Shown here in pieces: positions 8,610 to 16,919 of a DNA stretch of 46,317 nt; positions within the stretch are counted from its first letter, which is position 1; every line of letters begins with the position of its first letter. Below the pieces are notes generated by a model. That model was not told the DNA's origin, ran no database searches, and worked only from the letters and a program-made list of their open reading frames with translations. The position numbers and the translations under genes are program-made. This stretch comes from Bdellovibrionaceae bacterium UBA2351 (GTDB lineage: Bacteria; Bdellovibrionota; Bdellovibrionia; Bdellovibrionales; Bdellovibrionaceae): the NCBI GenBank assembly GCA_002344565.1, contig DDTZ01000035.1, positions 1-46,317 of the forward strand, read 5' to 3'.

Positions 8610-10478
8610 ATGAATTCGTCATATTTAGTAACTACTTTGATTTTTATATCTTTCTTAACTCAAGGGACGTTTGCAAAAACGGGAGCTTCTCCTAAAGTTG
8701 GATCGCCTGAATATATTAAGCAAGAGAATGCGGCCACTGCAAAATTGGGTTATGGCGAACCTATTAGAGAAACTTCAACAGTTATAACTCCCACAACCAA
8801 TACCGTACATCCAGAAGCCGGCGACCAGATTCCTACGGAGTCTATAGCGGCAAACAATGATGCTTCAACTGCAACAGGAGACTGGAGTTTCGGTGCAGCA
8901 AAATCCGCTCCTCAAATGTCGTACGCGCCGGGGCATGGACCACTAAAAATTTTATCGAATGAATCGACTCCGGCTTCAAAGGCGGCTTCTTCTGAAAATG
9001 TAACTGGTCCAGTAAGTCCTGGGTCTCCGTTATCTACAGCAGTTCAAAAAGGAAATGTTGAATTAGAAACCGCAAGGGGACCTTCAGGGGTTGAAACAGA
9101 ACTTAACTGCGAAATCGCTGATAGCGCCCCTGAAACTATCGCGGCTCGAAAAGCATATGCGGCTGCCTGCCAAGAAGTTAAAACTATCGACAAATCATGC
9201 TTTGCTGTTTTTGAACAAACAAATAAATGGTGCCATACCGAACAAAATGAAAGCATTGCCACCTCTATTACCATGATTCAGTCATTAATGTCAGTCGCAT
9301 CTGGTGTTACAAATGCTTGTAATAATTTTGGAAAAGCCATGAACCTCGCAAAACAAGCAATGACACTCTATACGACTGCATGTTCAGCCGCGCAAATTGC
9401 TTGTAATTCAAAGTGTGGAGGCACCGTCAAAGCTTTAACAAAGTTTGTTTCAACAATCACTGAAATAGATGCGGCAATGTGGAACCAAACTTGTAACCCA
9501 ACAATTGCAAATTACAATGCGGAACAGTTATATCCACAAGCCGCTAACGTAAAGAAGAGCTGCGCAGCCGTCACGGCACAATTTAAAGAAAAAATTGCAT
9601 TCGCGAAAACTGAGGTAACACCTGCGGGTGGAATTGCCTCTGTCGGCTCCAAAGCAAAAATTTGTGCGGTGTCCGTACCAGCGATGTTAGGTACAGCTAT
9701 TATAAATATCGGATCCTTAGCTCAATCCAAAGCACAATCAGATCAGTGTAAGGCCGATGCTGCCGCTCAACAAGCCGCTGCTGACGCAGAAAAATCATGT
9801 ACTAACGTCGCTAATAAAGATCGTGCGGATTGCGCGTGTACAATTGCGGCAAACAAGTCTCTTTCGTATTGCGCAACAAATATGGTTGATTGCGGTCTTT
9901 CCGAAAACGCGGATAAACCACTTTGTATTTGTAAAGCGAATCCTCGCATGAAGGGCTGTGAAGGTGTTTCCACTTCACTAGCGACCAACTCTACGCTGAA
10001 TTCAGGCTCAGGCGGCGGACTTTCTTCAAGCAGAAACCCTGGCAGTTTAGTGAACACACCATCAACAGCTACCGATGCGGCTAACTTTCCTAAGTCAACG
10101 TCAGGCAACGGCCAAGACGGAGTCGGAAGTGCTGCTGGTGGCGGCAGCGGTGGTTCATCTGCTGGTTTAGGCTCAAGCTCTGGCGGTGGTGATGCGGCCC
10201 AAAAGGCGGCAGAAAAAACAGCTAGCAAAGACTCGGCAAATATTCTTGAATCCGGCGGCGCTGGTGGCGGCGGATTTCGCAGCAGTGGCTTTGGCGGTGG
10301 ATATTCTTCACCTGACTACCGTAGCAAACTAAAAGCATTTGCAAGTAAAAACGGCATCGGAGCTAAAATCGCCGGCAGTAGTTGGACAGATCAAGTCACA
10401 GCTACGGGTGGAAAATCAAATTTTGAAAAAGTGAAAACACGTTATCAAGAAAACAAATCGTCGCTTTTATCTAAGTAA
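8610..10478 (+). CDS. Exported Cys-rich protein with Gly/Ser-rich C-terminal region, unknown function
   Basis: Not recognised. The 622-residue product has a signal peptide ending GTFA before KTGAS and then a low-complexity Ser/Thr/Pro/Ala stretch to about residue 165. A central Cys-rich helical domain (about 165-400) has many spaced cysteines. Two short Cys motifs follow: C408-x-C410-x10-C421 and C439-x-C441-x8-C450, apparently a degenerate internal repeat. Residues about 470-570 are Gly/Ser rich. The last 60 residues are a small conserved-looking domain with NFEKVKTRYQ. The start is supported by GGGGGA four bases before the ATG. The next gene starts 14 bases after the stop, so they form an operon; its product has a similar F-x5-R-Y element near its C-terminus. 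Disulfide-bonded envelope or surface protein is the most one can infer. Confidence 0.75.
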   Translation: MNSSYLVTTLIFISFLTQGTFAKTGASPKVGSPEYIKQENAATAKLGYGEPIRETSTVITPTTNTVHPEAGDQIPTESIAANNDASTATGDWSFGAAKSAPQMSYAPGHGPLKILSNESTPASKAASSENVTGPVSPGSPLSTAVQKGNVELETARGPSGVETELNCEIADSAPETIAARKAYAAACQEVKTIDKSCFAVFEQTNKWCHTEQNESIATSITMIQSLMSVASGVTNACNNFGKAMNLAKQAMTLYTTACSAAQIACNSKCGGTVKALTKFVSTITEIDAAMWNQTCNPTIANYNAEQLYPQAANVKKSCAAVTAQFKEKIAFAKTEVTPAGGIASVGSKAKICAVSVPAMLGTAIINIGSLAQSKAQSDQCKADAAAQQAAADAEKSCTNVANKDRADCACTIAANKSLSYCATNMVDCGLSENADKPLCICKANPRMKGCEGVSTSLATNSTLNSGSGGGLSSSRNPGSLVNTPSTATDAANFPKSTSGNGQDGVGSAAGGGSGGSSAGLGSSSGGGDAAQKAAEKTASKDSANILESGGAGGGGFRSSGFGGGYSSPDYRSKLKAFASKNGIGAKIAGSSWTDQVTATGGKSNFEKVKTRYQENKSSLLSK

Positions 10479-10492
10479 GAAGGGGAAAACAA

Positions 10493-11533
10493 ATGGGGAT
10501 AAAAAATAATATTAAATTACTAGTTGTTGTTCCTTTCTTAGTGACTGGAGCCACCGCATACGGTGCGGGTGCCGCCAACAATAGTGAAACTAAACCAACG
10601 ACAGTTGCGTCCTCAAGCGCTAATCCGAATATGCAGAACTCGGCGAATACATCTCAGAAGCAAAATAATTCGTCATCCGCGTTGAGTAAAATAGTCGGTG
10701 TTGCCAATATGGGTCTTGGTGCAAGTTATATGTCACAATTTGCAGCCAGCTGTTCGGGCGCAGGTGCCACTTGCCAGTACTCGCTTTTAGCAAAAGGCGT
10801 ACTACATTTTGCCATGGGAGCGATGTCTTTTAAACAAGCCAGCAATAACGCGGGGGCCGCGTACGGTTCCTCTTTAACTGGATTAGATACCTCGGCATCT
10901 AATCCGTTCGGCGATCCCAATTCAACAACAAATCCACTAGATCCCAATGCTGACTCTTCAAAAGATAAAGATCTAGCGGCGCAAGTAAATACAGGTAAAT
11001 TTGATGAAATTAAAAAGGCTTTAACTTCAACGGGTATTAACGGTGTTAAACTCGATCCTAAAACAATGAAAATCACAGATTCAAATACCGGCAAAACGTA
11101 CGACGCTAACTCACTCGGCAGCGCTGCTGGAATGGCGGAAGCCGGCTTCTCGGGCGCGGATATCGCTGCCGCTCTTGAAGGATCAAGCAAAGCAGAAAAA
11201 GCAGCCATGAAAAAACTTGGGCTTACTGAAGGAATCGGCGCTGCGACTGCGACGAATGGTTATCAGGACGGCGGAGATTCTGGCGGAACCCTATCGGGTA
11301 AGGCCGGTGACGTTAATAACGGAGATGGCTCGGGCTACGGTGGCCGCGGAATCGCAAGTACAGGCGTAAAAATCCCGTCAAACCAAATTGCCGGTCTTAC
11401 GAAAAATTTCAATGGCGAACGCATTGGTGTTTCGGCTGAAAACATTTTCAATATGATGGCTCGACGTTACAAAACTAAAGAGAAACAAAACTCTTTCTTT
11501 GATCCGTCTGAGTTAGTCAAAATGCCTCAGTAG
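10493..11533 (+). CDS. Exported low-complexity protein, unknown function
   Basis: Not recognised. This 346-residue product has a signal peptide (GIKNNIK, hydrophobic core, ATAYGAG) and an Asn/Ser-rich linker. A hydrophobic, Gly/Ala-rich region at about 60-125 contains two Cys (ASCSGAGATC) and could insert in a membrane. A helical region with repeated GFSGADIAAALEG-type short helices follows, then a Gly/Asp-rich segment. The C-terminal domain has NIFNMMARRYK, matching the F-x5-R-Y element in the protein encoded just upstream. An AAGGGG binding site precedes the ATG. It is the last gene of the TadG-like/exported-protein block: a hairpin at 11536-11555 and a terminator-like hairpin at 11574-11608 follow. 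Confidence 0.75.
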   Translation: MGIKNNIKLLVVVPFLVTGATAYGAGAANNSETKPTTVASSSANPNMQNSANTSQKQNNSSSALSKIVGVANMGLGASYMSQFAASCSGAGATCQYSLLAKGVLHFAMGAMSFKQASNNAGAAYGSSLTGLDTSASNPFGDPNSTTNPLDPNADSSKDKDLAAQVNTGKFDEIKKALTSTGINGVKLDPKTMKITDSNTGKTYDANSLGSAAGMAEAGFSGADIAAALEGSSKAEKAAMKKLGLTEGIGAATATNGYQDGGDSGGTLSGKAGDVNNGDGSGYGGRGIASTGVKIPSNQIAGLTKNFNGERIGVSAENIFNMMARRYKTKEKQNSFFDPSELVKMPQ

Positions 11534-11535
11534 AT

Positions 11536-11555
11536 AACAAAGCTTGAACTTTGTT
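11536..11555 (+). other. Hairpin just after the stop codon
   Basis: AACAAAG (11536-11542) pairs perfectly with CTTTGTT (11549-11555) over a 6-base loop, three bases after the TAG stop. It lacks a T tract and may protect the mRNA 3' end or act together with the second hairpin downstream. Confidence 0.5.
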
Positions 11556-11573
11556 CGAACAGAACATTAAGAT

Positions 11574-11608
11574 AAGGTCCTATCCAAACTAGCGGAGGAC
11601 CTTTTTTT
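11574..11608 (+). terminator. Terminator-like hairpin containing the next gene's ribosome binding site
   Basis: AAGGTCCT (11574-11581) and AGGACCTT (11596-11603) are perfect 8-base complements around a 14-base loop, followed by five more T before the ATG at 11609. The GGAGGA ribosome binding site of the peptidase gene (11594-11599) lies largely in the 3' arm. The element can therefore end upstream transcripts, and in any read-through mRNA would hide the ribosome binding site. Confidence 0.7.
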
Positions 11609-13576
11609 ATGTCTAGAATTAAACTATCTTTAACCTGCTTATTAGCCCTGACCCTATTTAACTGCCAGTCTAAAACGTCTAAGTCAGACGGTTCCTATTC
11701 ACAATTTGGAATTGAATCAGTTTCTAAAGAGGATTTAAAAAAATACGCACCCAAAGATATTAGCGCGGCTATGAAAAATAAACTCGCATTATACATGGAT
11801 ATTCAAACTCCAGCGGGCGGCCAGCTTCATCCAAATGGAAAAGATCTATTTTTTAACTGGCGTATTTCGGGCTACCAACAAATTTGGAAAATGTCGGGAC
11901 CAAATAGTTATCCCGTGCAAATGACTGGCGGGAAAGATTTAACGACATTGATGAGCATTGCCCCAAATGGCCAATTCATCATTTTTCACCGTGATATCGA
12001 TGGACAGGAAAATCCAGGTATCTATATCCAGTCTGTAAATGGAGGCCCACTTACAAAAATTTTTCACGAACCCAAGGTACGGGCCGCCTATCAATTTATA
12101 ACTGACGACTCAAAAGAAATCTATTTCACGTCTAATCACGAAGATGCTCAAAGCTTCTTTGTTTACAAAATAAATATTGAAACAAAAAAGATCGAACCCG
12201 TGTCTAAAGAAAAAGGCTACTGGTACATAATGGATCACGAAGGTGACCGTCTTCTTTTAGGCTTTGCTAAAACATCTTTTGCTAATGACGTTTATGAACT
12301 CAACCTTAAAACCAAAGAAAAAAAATGGTTGTTAGGTGAAAAATCAGAAGATCCATTCGATGTTCGTTTCTTGCGAGCCAGCAACAAATACATCGTCCGC
12401 ACTATCGATAATGATTTCGAAACATTGAAGTTGTTAGATAACGGAAAAATGAAAAATATAATTAAATCTGAAAAACATGATATTGAAAGTTTTGAACTAA
12501 GCGATAAACGGGACTTTATGGCTTACGAGCTAAATAAAGACGGCTACACACAACTACACATATTCAAGATTACATCAGAAGGCGCTATATCGGAATTAAA
12601 TTACAAAACCAGCATGCCAGCCAATCTACAGAAAGCCGATCATTTGCGGGCACAATTCAATCGCACAAATTCAAAAGTGATTGTGACGTCGTCTTCTAGT
12701 CAAGAGCCGCGCAATTTCTATTCATTAGATTTAATCACTCGTCAATGGACTCAGTGGACAAAAACGAATTCACCTGAGGTACAAACAACTGGTTTTGCGG
12801 TGGCAAACCTAGAGTACTACAAAGCTAAAGACGGAACCTCAATTCCAATGTTTGTTCGCCGCCCAGAGAAGTGTAAAAAAGAATTATGTCCTGTCATGGT
12901 TCAATTCCATGGTGGACCTGAAGGGCAAAGCTTTGCTGGTTTCCATCCCCTTGGCCAACTAGCCGTTGAAGAAGGATTTATTTTTGTTGAACCTAACGTT
13001 CGCGGCAGCTCTGGATATGGTCGCGCTTGGTTGCAATCAGACAATGGCCCGAAACGAAAGAACGTCGTAACCGATATTCAAGACGCTGCTTTATGGATCA
13101 AAAAGAACTGGGCCGTAAATGGTGTAGCTCCCAAGGTTGGAATATTTGGTGGCAGCTATGGTGGTTACTCAACGCTCATGGGAATGACCTACTTTGCCGG
13201 CTCATACGATGCGGGTGTATCTATTGTGGGTATTTCGAATCTAGTTTCGTTCCTTCAAAATACAGCGCCATATCGTCGTCATGTACGTGAAACAGAATAC
13301 GGTTTCTTGAATAAAGATATGGCGAGCCTGATTGAACTCTCACCAATCAACTACATCGGCAAAATCAGCGCACCCCTTATGATTATCCAAGGCGCAAATG
13401 ATCCACGTGTTCCCGTGGGCGAAGCCGTTCAAATTCAAAAAGCGTTAGAGAAAACAAACAAAGTTTCTGAATTAGTAATTTTCCCTGACGAGGGTCACGG
13501 GTCAGCAAAAAAAGAAAATAAGATCTTAGAGTGGGGCTATATTTTAGACTACTTTAAAAAACATCTTGGTCGTTAA
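11609..13576 (+). CDS. S9 family peptidase (prolyl oligopeptidase type), lipoprotein
   Basis: Serine peptidase of the prolyl oligopeptidase/acylaminoacyl-peptidase group, which cleaves short peptides. The N-terminal signal ends in the lipobox LFNC (Cys19), so the protein is lipid-anchored. Residues about 60-400 form the beta-propeller (TolB/WD40-like blades such as APNGQFIIFHRD and TDDSKEIYFTSN). The C-terminal alpha/beta-hydrolase domain carries the full triad: Ser516 in GGSYGG, Asp598 in GANDPRVP and His630 in DEGHG. The oxyanion-region motif FHGGPEGQ is also present. The length of 655 residues is normal. Its ribosome binding site is inside a terminator-like hairpin. The gene overlaps the 3' end of the opposing murU gene by 23 bases. 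A role in digesting prey or environmental peptides is inference. Confidence 0.92.
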   Translation: MSRIKLSLTCLLALTLFNCQSKTSKSDGSYSQFGIESVSKEDLKKYAPKDISAAMKNKLALYMDIQTPAGGQLHPNGKDLFFNWRISGYQQIWKMSGPNSYPVQMTGGKDLTTLMSIAPNGQFIIFHRDIDGQENPGIYIQSVNGGPLTKIFHEPKVRAAYQFITDDSKEIYFTSNHEDAQSFFVYKINIETKKIEPVSKEKGYWYIMDHEGDRLLLGFAKTSFANDVYELNLKTKEKKWLLGEKSEDPFDVRFLRASNKYIVRTIDNDFETLKLLDNGKMKNIIKSEKHDIESFELSDKRDFMAYELNKDGYTQLHIFKITSEGAISELNYKTSMPANLQKADHLRAQFNRTNSKVIVTSSSSQEPRNFYSLDLITRQWTQWTKTNSPEVQTTGFAVANLEYYKAKDGTSIPMFVRRPEKCKKELCPVMVQFHGGPEGQSFAGFHPLGQLAVEEGFIFVEPNVRGSSGYGRAWLQSDNGPKRKNVVTDIQDAALWIKKNWAVNGVAPKVGIFGGSYGGYSTLMGMTYFAGSYDAGVSIVGISNLVSFLQNTAPYRRHVRETEYGFLNKDMASLIELSPINYIGKISAPLMIIQGANDPRVPVGEAVQIQKALEKTNKVSELVIFPDEGHGSAKKENKILEWGYILDYFKKHLGR

Positions 13577-14546
13577 TAATCATAGTATTTTCTAATTGGT
13601 CCACGTTTTGAATCTGCACACGTGGGCCAATAATACAATTCTTCAAGCGACAGCCTTTTTTTAGCGCCACACCTTCACCCAGCACGTTGTACCCCATCAA
13701 GAATTCAAAATCGAAATCTAATTTTTTATCAGCTAGGATCACGCGATTGTTCATTTGAACAAACTCTGTGTTTGGCGAGCGCCAACGAATTACATTCATT
13801 AAATATTTTGATTCAGGAGTTTTCGAAGCTAACATGTCCATACATTTATGCGTGGCTGTTTTGAAATCCACCTCATTCCCTGTCTCAAACCAAGTGCACG
13901 GAAAGGGAAATACATTGGCCGTATTTCCATCTTTAATAGCATCTGTTAGAGCATCATACAAAATATTGGATTCGCCCGGTTTAATATAGTTAAATATCTT
14001 TTCTGAAAATATTGTTACACCAATGTAGTGAAATCCTTTTACAGATGACGTGATTTTTTCTTTTCCAAAACCTAGCACCCTATTAGAAGCATCCACCCAT
14101 GCTCCACCAAATTTGGTTCCGACCTCGGGGTGCTCAATCACAAGCAATGTAGCGATAGCACCGCTTGTTTTATGGTGTTGTACTGCTTGTTTTATTTGGT
14201 CATTGGACTTAGGAATAATGACCTCGTCACCATTCATCAAAATGAAATCACCCTCGGCCTGAAAATAGGCCTTAGCATGTCCAATCCCGCCACCGCTGCC
14301 TAAAAGAGTGTCCTCGTCTGAAAAGTATATAGGATAGTTATGCTTAAACGATCTAACCGTCGACTTTAGTTTACTCGGCAGGTGAAACGTGTTCATCACA
14401 ACTTTTTTCACAGGAAGTTCATTTAAGAAAAATAATGAGTACGCGTACAAAGGCACATTTAGAAACGAGATTGCCGGTTTTGGCATAAATGTCGTATGTG
14501 GGCGCAGACGGGTTCCTTCGCCAGCCGTAAGCATCATTACATTCAT
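13554..14546 (-). CDS. murU: MurU-like nucleotidyltransferase (MurNAc-1-phosphate uridylyltransferase)
   Basis: Nucleotidyltransferase that would join UTP and MurNAc-alpha-1-phosphate to give UDP-MurNAc, the second step of the AmgK-MurU salvage route that bypasses de novo UDP-MurNAc synthesis. The N-terminus has the sugar-nucleotidyltransferase signature MLTAGEGTRLRPHT...MPKPA, then the metal-site LMNGDEV and later FHYIGVTIF. The start codon overlaps the amgK stop (ATGA), so the two are translationally coupled. At 330 residues it is about 100 longer than the Pseudomonas enzyme. The extra C-terminal part, with segments such as GEGVALKKGCRLKNCIIG, looks like a short left-handed beta-helix. Mannose-1-phosphate guanylyltransferase is the alternative from sequence alone, but the AmgK partner favours MurU. 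Confidence 0.85.
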   Translation of the reverse strand: MNVMMLTAGEGTRLRPHTTFMPKPAISFLNVPLYAYSLFFLNELPVKKVVMNTFHLPSKLKSTVRSFKHNYPIYFSDEDTLLGSGGGIGHAKAYFQAEGDFILMNGDEVIIPKSNDQIKQAVQHHKTSGAIATLLVIEHPEVGTKFGGAWVDASNRVLGFGKEKITSSVKGFHYIGVTIFSEKIFNYIKPGESNILYDALTDAIKDGNTANVFPFPCTWFETGNEVDFKTATHKCMDMLASKTPESKYLMNVIRWRSPNTEFVQMNNRVILADKKLDFDFEFLMGYNVLGEGVALKKGCRLKNCIIGPRVQIQNVDQLENTMIINDQDVF

Positions 14547-15538
14547 AATGTCTCGTAATTTTTATCTAAAGCGCCTGAATCAATAATTAGGTTTGTAAAT
14601 GTCTTATATTCAGGAAATCCTACTAGGCTCTTGATTACTTTCTTTAAGGTCGGAGTTAGGTATTTCAAATAACGACGATCTTCCCTTTGATGGAAGAAGC
14701 TCGCAAAACTACCACACGCCTTAAAGCAGCGTTGAATAGATTGAAGCTCGTAAATGTGATTGAAGTGATCTCTATCAAACGTTTTTTTGTAGTCTTTAGC
14801 GCGATCAAAATAGTAGCTAAGAATTCTTTGACCATATTCATCCGTAATATCCACGTATGAATCTTTGATTAAGCTCACCAGGTCATACTGAACTGGCCCC
14901 ATTCGCGCATCTTGAAAATCGATAACACACATTTTATCAAACTTAATCATCAGGTTTCTAGAATGATAGTCACGATGAGAAATATACTTAGGTTCTTTGT
15001 GTAGAGTCTCAGAAATTTTAGTAAAAATGCCTACAATTTCTGAATCAACCTTTGGAGACAAATCAAAGCCAAGGACCCCTTTTATCAAGTTGTCCTTACC
15101 GTAATTCATTTCCCAAACAAATTTTTCAGTATTGAATTCAATATCAAATGCGGTGCACGGCTTTTTCAACGCCGACGCGGCAAAATGTATTTTGATAATT
15201 TCATCAATAGCTAGTTTATAGTACTCAAATGATTTTTCAGATTCACGCTGTTCCCAATATTTTCTTTCTAGTGTGAGATCACCCAGATCTTCAAGCAAAA
15301 CTAAACCGTCGCTTGCGGACATATCGATAATCTTTGGGACATGAACGCCAGCTTCTGAAAAATGATTAAGTACACTTATGAATGGATATTTTTCGGGTTG
15401 AAATGGATCCCATTTCATTAGAACTAAAGATTGATTATCAACTGCGACTCGGTAGTACTTTCGAGTAGAAGCGTCGCCCGCTAATTGAATGACTTTAAAA
15501 TCTGATTTCTTCAGAGATTTTTCTAAAAAAATTTGCAC
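14543..15538 (-). CDS. amgK: AmgK-like N-acetylmuramate/N-acetylglucosamine anomeric kinase
   Basis: Aminoglycoside-phosphotransferase-fold kinase expected to phosphorylate MurNAc (and GlcNAc) at C1, feeding MurU. Seen directly: the N-lobe DASTRKYYRV and LVLMKW segments, the catalytic loop SHRDYHSRNLM and the metal-binding VIDFQDARMGP followed by YDLVSLIKD. The last combination is typical of the AmgK branch rather than antibiotic kinases. Start choice: a TTG at 15559 extends the frame by 7 residues, but the GTG at 15538 has AAGGA seven bases upstream and is preferred. The stop overlaps the murU start by 4 bases. No upstream gene is close, so a promoter should lie in 15560-15675. Confidence 0.88.
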   Translation of the reverse strand: MQIFLEKSLKKSDFKVIQLAGDASTRKYYRVAVDNQSLVLMKWDPFQPEKYPFISVLNHFSEAGVHVPKIIDMSASDGLVLLEDLGDLTLERKYWEQRESEKSFEYYKLAIDEIIKIHFAASALKKPCTAFDIEFNTEKFVWEMNYGKDNLIKGVLGFDLSPKVDSEIVGIFTKISETLHKEPKYISHRDYHSRNLMIKFDKMCVIDFQDARMGPVQYDLVSLIKDSYVDITDEYGQRILSYYFDRAKDYKKTFDRDHFNHIYELQSIQRCFKACGSFASFFHQREDRRYLKYLTPTLKKVIKSLVGFPEYKTFTNLIIDSGALDKNYETL

Positions 15539-15675
15539 GCTTTCATCCTTGATTAACAATTGAGTACTCCAAATCTGAGTCTAGATTTTGGTCCAGTAAC
15601 CTACCAGACCAATTCACTCTATTATTATCAAAAATATTACTCGCGTGTGTCAACGTTTCAGTCGACAGACTCTAC

Positions 15676-16497
15676 TTAAGCTTCGAAAAATAAGATCTCT
15701 ACGGCTTCTTTCAATTTAGCATATGTTAATGGAGCGCGATTAACTTCAAACGTTTGCTCATTCATAACTAATAGCATTTCACTTGAAATACCTGGATGAG
15801 TTGCTAGTTCTGCTAGTTCTGCCTTGCTGCCTACGATAATTAGCGGTTCGTCGCTGCTGCGCGAATCCGATTCCGCTTTGTAAGTCGAAATCAATTTTTG
15901 TTCGTCTAAAGATAGGGCTAAAACATCCTCAATAAACACTGTGATATTACCAAGACTTCTGATGCTATCTAATGATTTAAATTCGTTCTTAACATTCTCG
16001 TAAGGCAAGAACGCCCAACGTTTATCGATTTCATGAATCTGATGAGCCACTTTGAAGACAATCTCTTTAATACCATTTAAATGGATAACATGCGAAACAA
16101 TGTTTGATTTTTCAGAAGAGGATTGCACTTGCCGAATTCCAAAATCATCAATTGATCCTTCCATCTGACTTGTCGCGCCCGCCGCTTTTAAATTGTTTTC
16201 ATGTAACGTTTGAAACTGAGAGTAAAATACTGGGATCAAAGTCATCTTAACTAATGTAGAAATCGAGTTAATATTTCTATCATCGATCTCTTTAGCATCA
16301 GGCACAATGGCCGTTCCCAGATAAGTTTCATCTTGGAATATTGGAATTACCAAGTCAGCGTTTTTGAAAAAGAAATCAGAGTCAGGCCCAACTGACTGCA
16401 AGTCAGTGAGCCTGCTGATTTCTAACCCCTTTCCGAATCGATTCTTCAGAATCGATTTTAACTTATTAATAGATGATTGGTCATCTATCCTCATCAT
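15676..16497 (-). CDS. Sensor-like protein with degenerate sigma54-activator AAA+ domain
   Basis: Not a recognised named gene. Residues about 1-105 look like a GAF-type sensory domain (NADLVIPIFQDETYLGTAIV). Residues about 138-270 line up by eye with the AAA+ core of the sigma54 activator encoded at 17394-18965. NGIKEIVFKVAHQIHEIDKR corresponds to the Walker A helix (GTGKELIAKSIHYHS), NITVFIEDVLALSLDEQKLI to the Walker B strand (GTLFLDEVGDISPSMQ), and PLIIVGSKAELAELA to RIIAATNKNLKEMI. The Walker A glycines, the GAFTGA loop and the Fis DNA-binding domain are missing, so it cannot hydrolyse ATP or bind DNA in the usual way. A GGGGAT ribosome binding site precedes the ATGATG start. It may modulate another activator; that is inference. 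Confidence 0.65.
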   Translation of the reverse strand: MMRIDDQSSINKLKSILKNRFGKGLEISRLTDLQSVGPDSDFFFKNADLVIPIFQDETYLGTAIVPDAKEIDDRNINSISTLVKMTLIPVFYSQFQTLHENNLKAAGATSQMEGSIDDFGIRQVQSSSEKSNIVSHVIHLNGIKEIVFKVAHQIHEIDKRWAFLPYENVKNEFKSLDSIRSLGNITVFIEDVLALSLDEQKLISTYKAESDSRSSDEPLIIVGSKAELAELATHPGISSEMLLVMNEQTFEVNRAPLTYAKLKEAVEILFFEA

Positions 16498-16919
16498 AAC
16501 ATCCCCTATATCGAAACCTGAACAATCTATACCCGTCAGAATTTCGACCCCAAAAATTTTAAGACTTCATCAAAGAAGTCATCCACTGTTAGAGTTCCTT
16601 TACAAGTCTTATGCCGTTGATCGTCACATTAACTATGAAAAATTTAGAATGTGAAAAGGTTAAATAAGTACCTTATTTCCGTACGGTTTTGAGGTAGAAA
16701 AAAAGTCCTGTAAACACATTAGACAAAAACACCCTCCCAACGAGTATTTTGAAATTGATAGTTTTTAGAACTATTACGAAAAATTTTCTTAAAATTTGAA
16801 ATTCGCGGTTTTCGAAATATATAAGTAATCTGCTCACCTAAGTATTTTCTATATATAACCAAATTTTTACGCCCAATTTACTCTAAATGATACTATGACA
16901 TGGGCTTTGAGGAGATCAC
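16498..16919. promoter_or_regulatory. AT-rich divergent intergenic region
   Basis: About 420 bases without a credible gene, between the pseudo-AAA+ gene (minus) and the repeat-protein gene (plus). It contains a hairpin GACTTC/GAAGTC (16563-16580) and long A/T runs around 16760-16870. A possible weak promoter for the repeat protein is TTTACG (16865-16870) and GATACT (about 16889-16894). A GAGGAG ribosome binding site at 16909-16914 is clear. Confidence 0.4.

Noticed and set aside
9767..10228. 153-codon Pro-rich frame on the minus strand
   Set aside because: It mirrors the Gly/Ser-rich coding region of the 622-residue protein; Gly codons read backwards give Pro.
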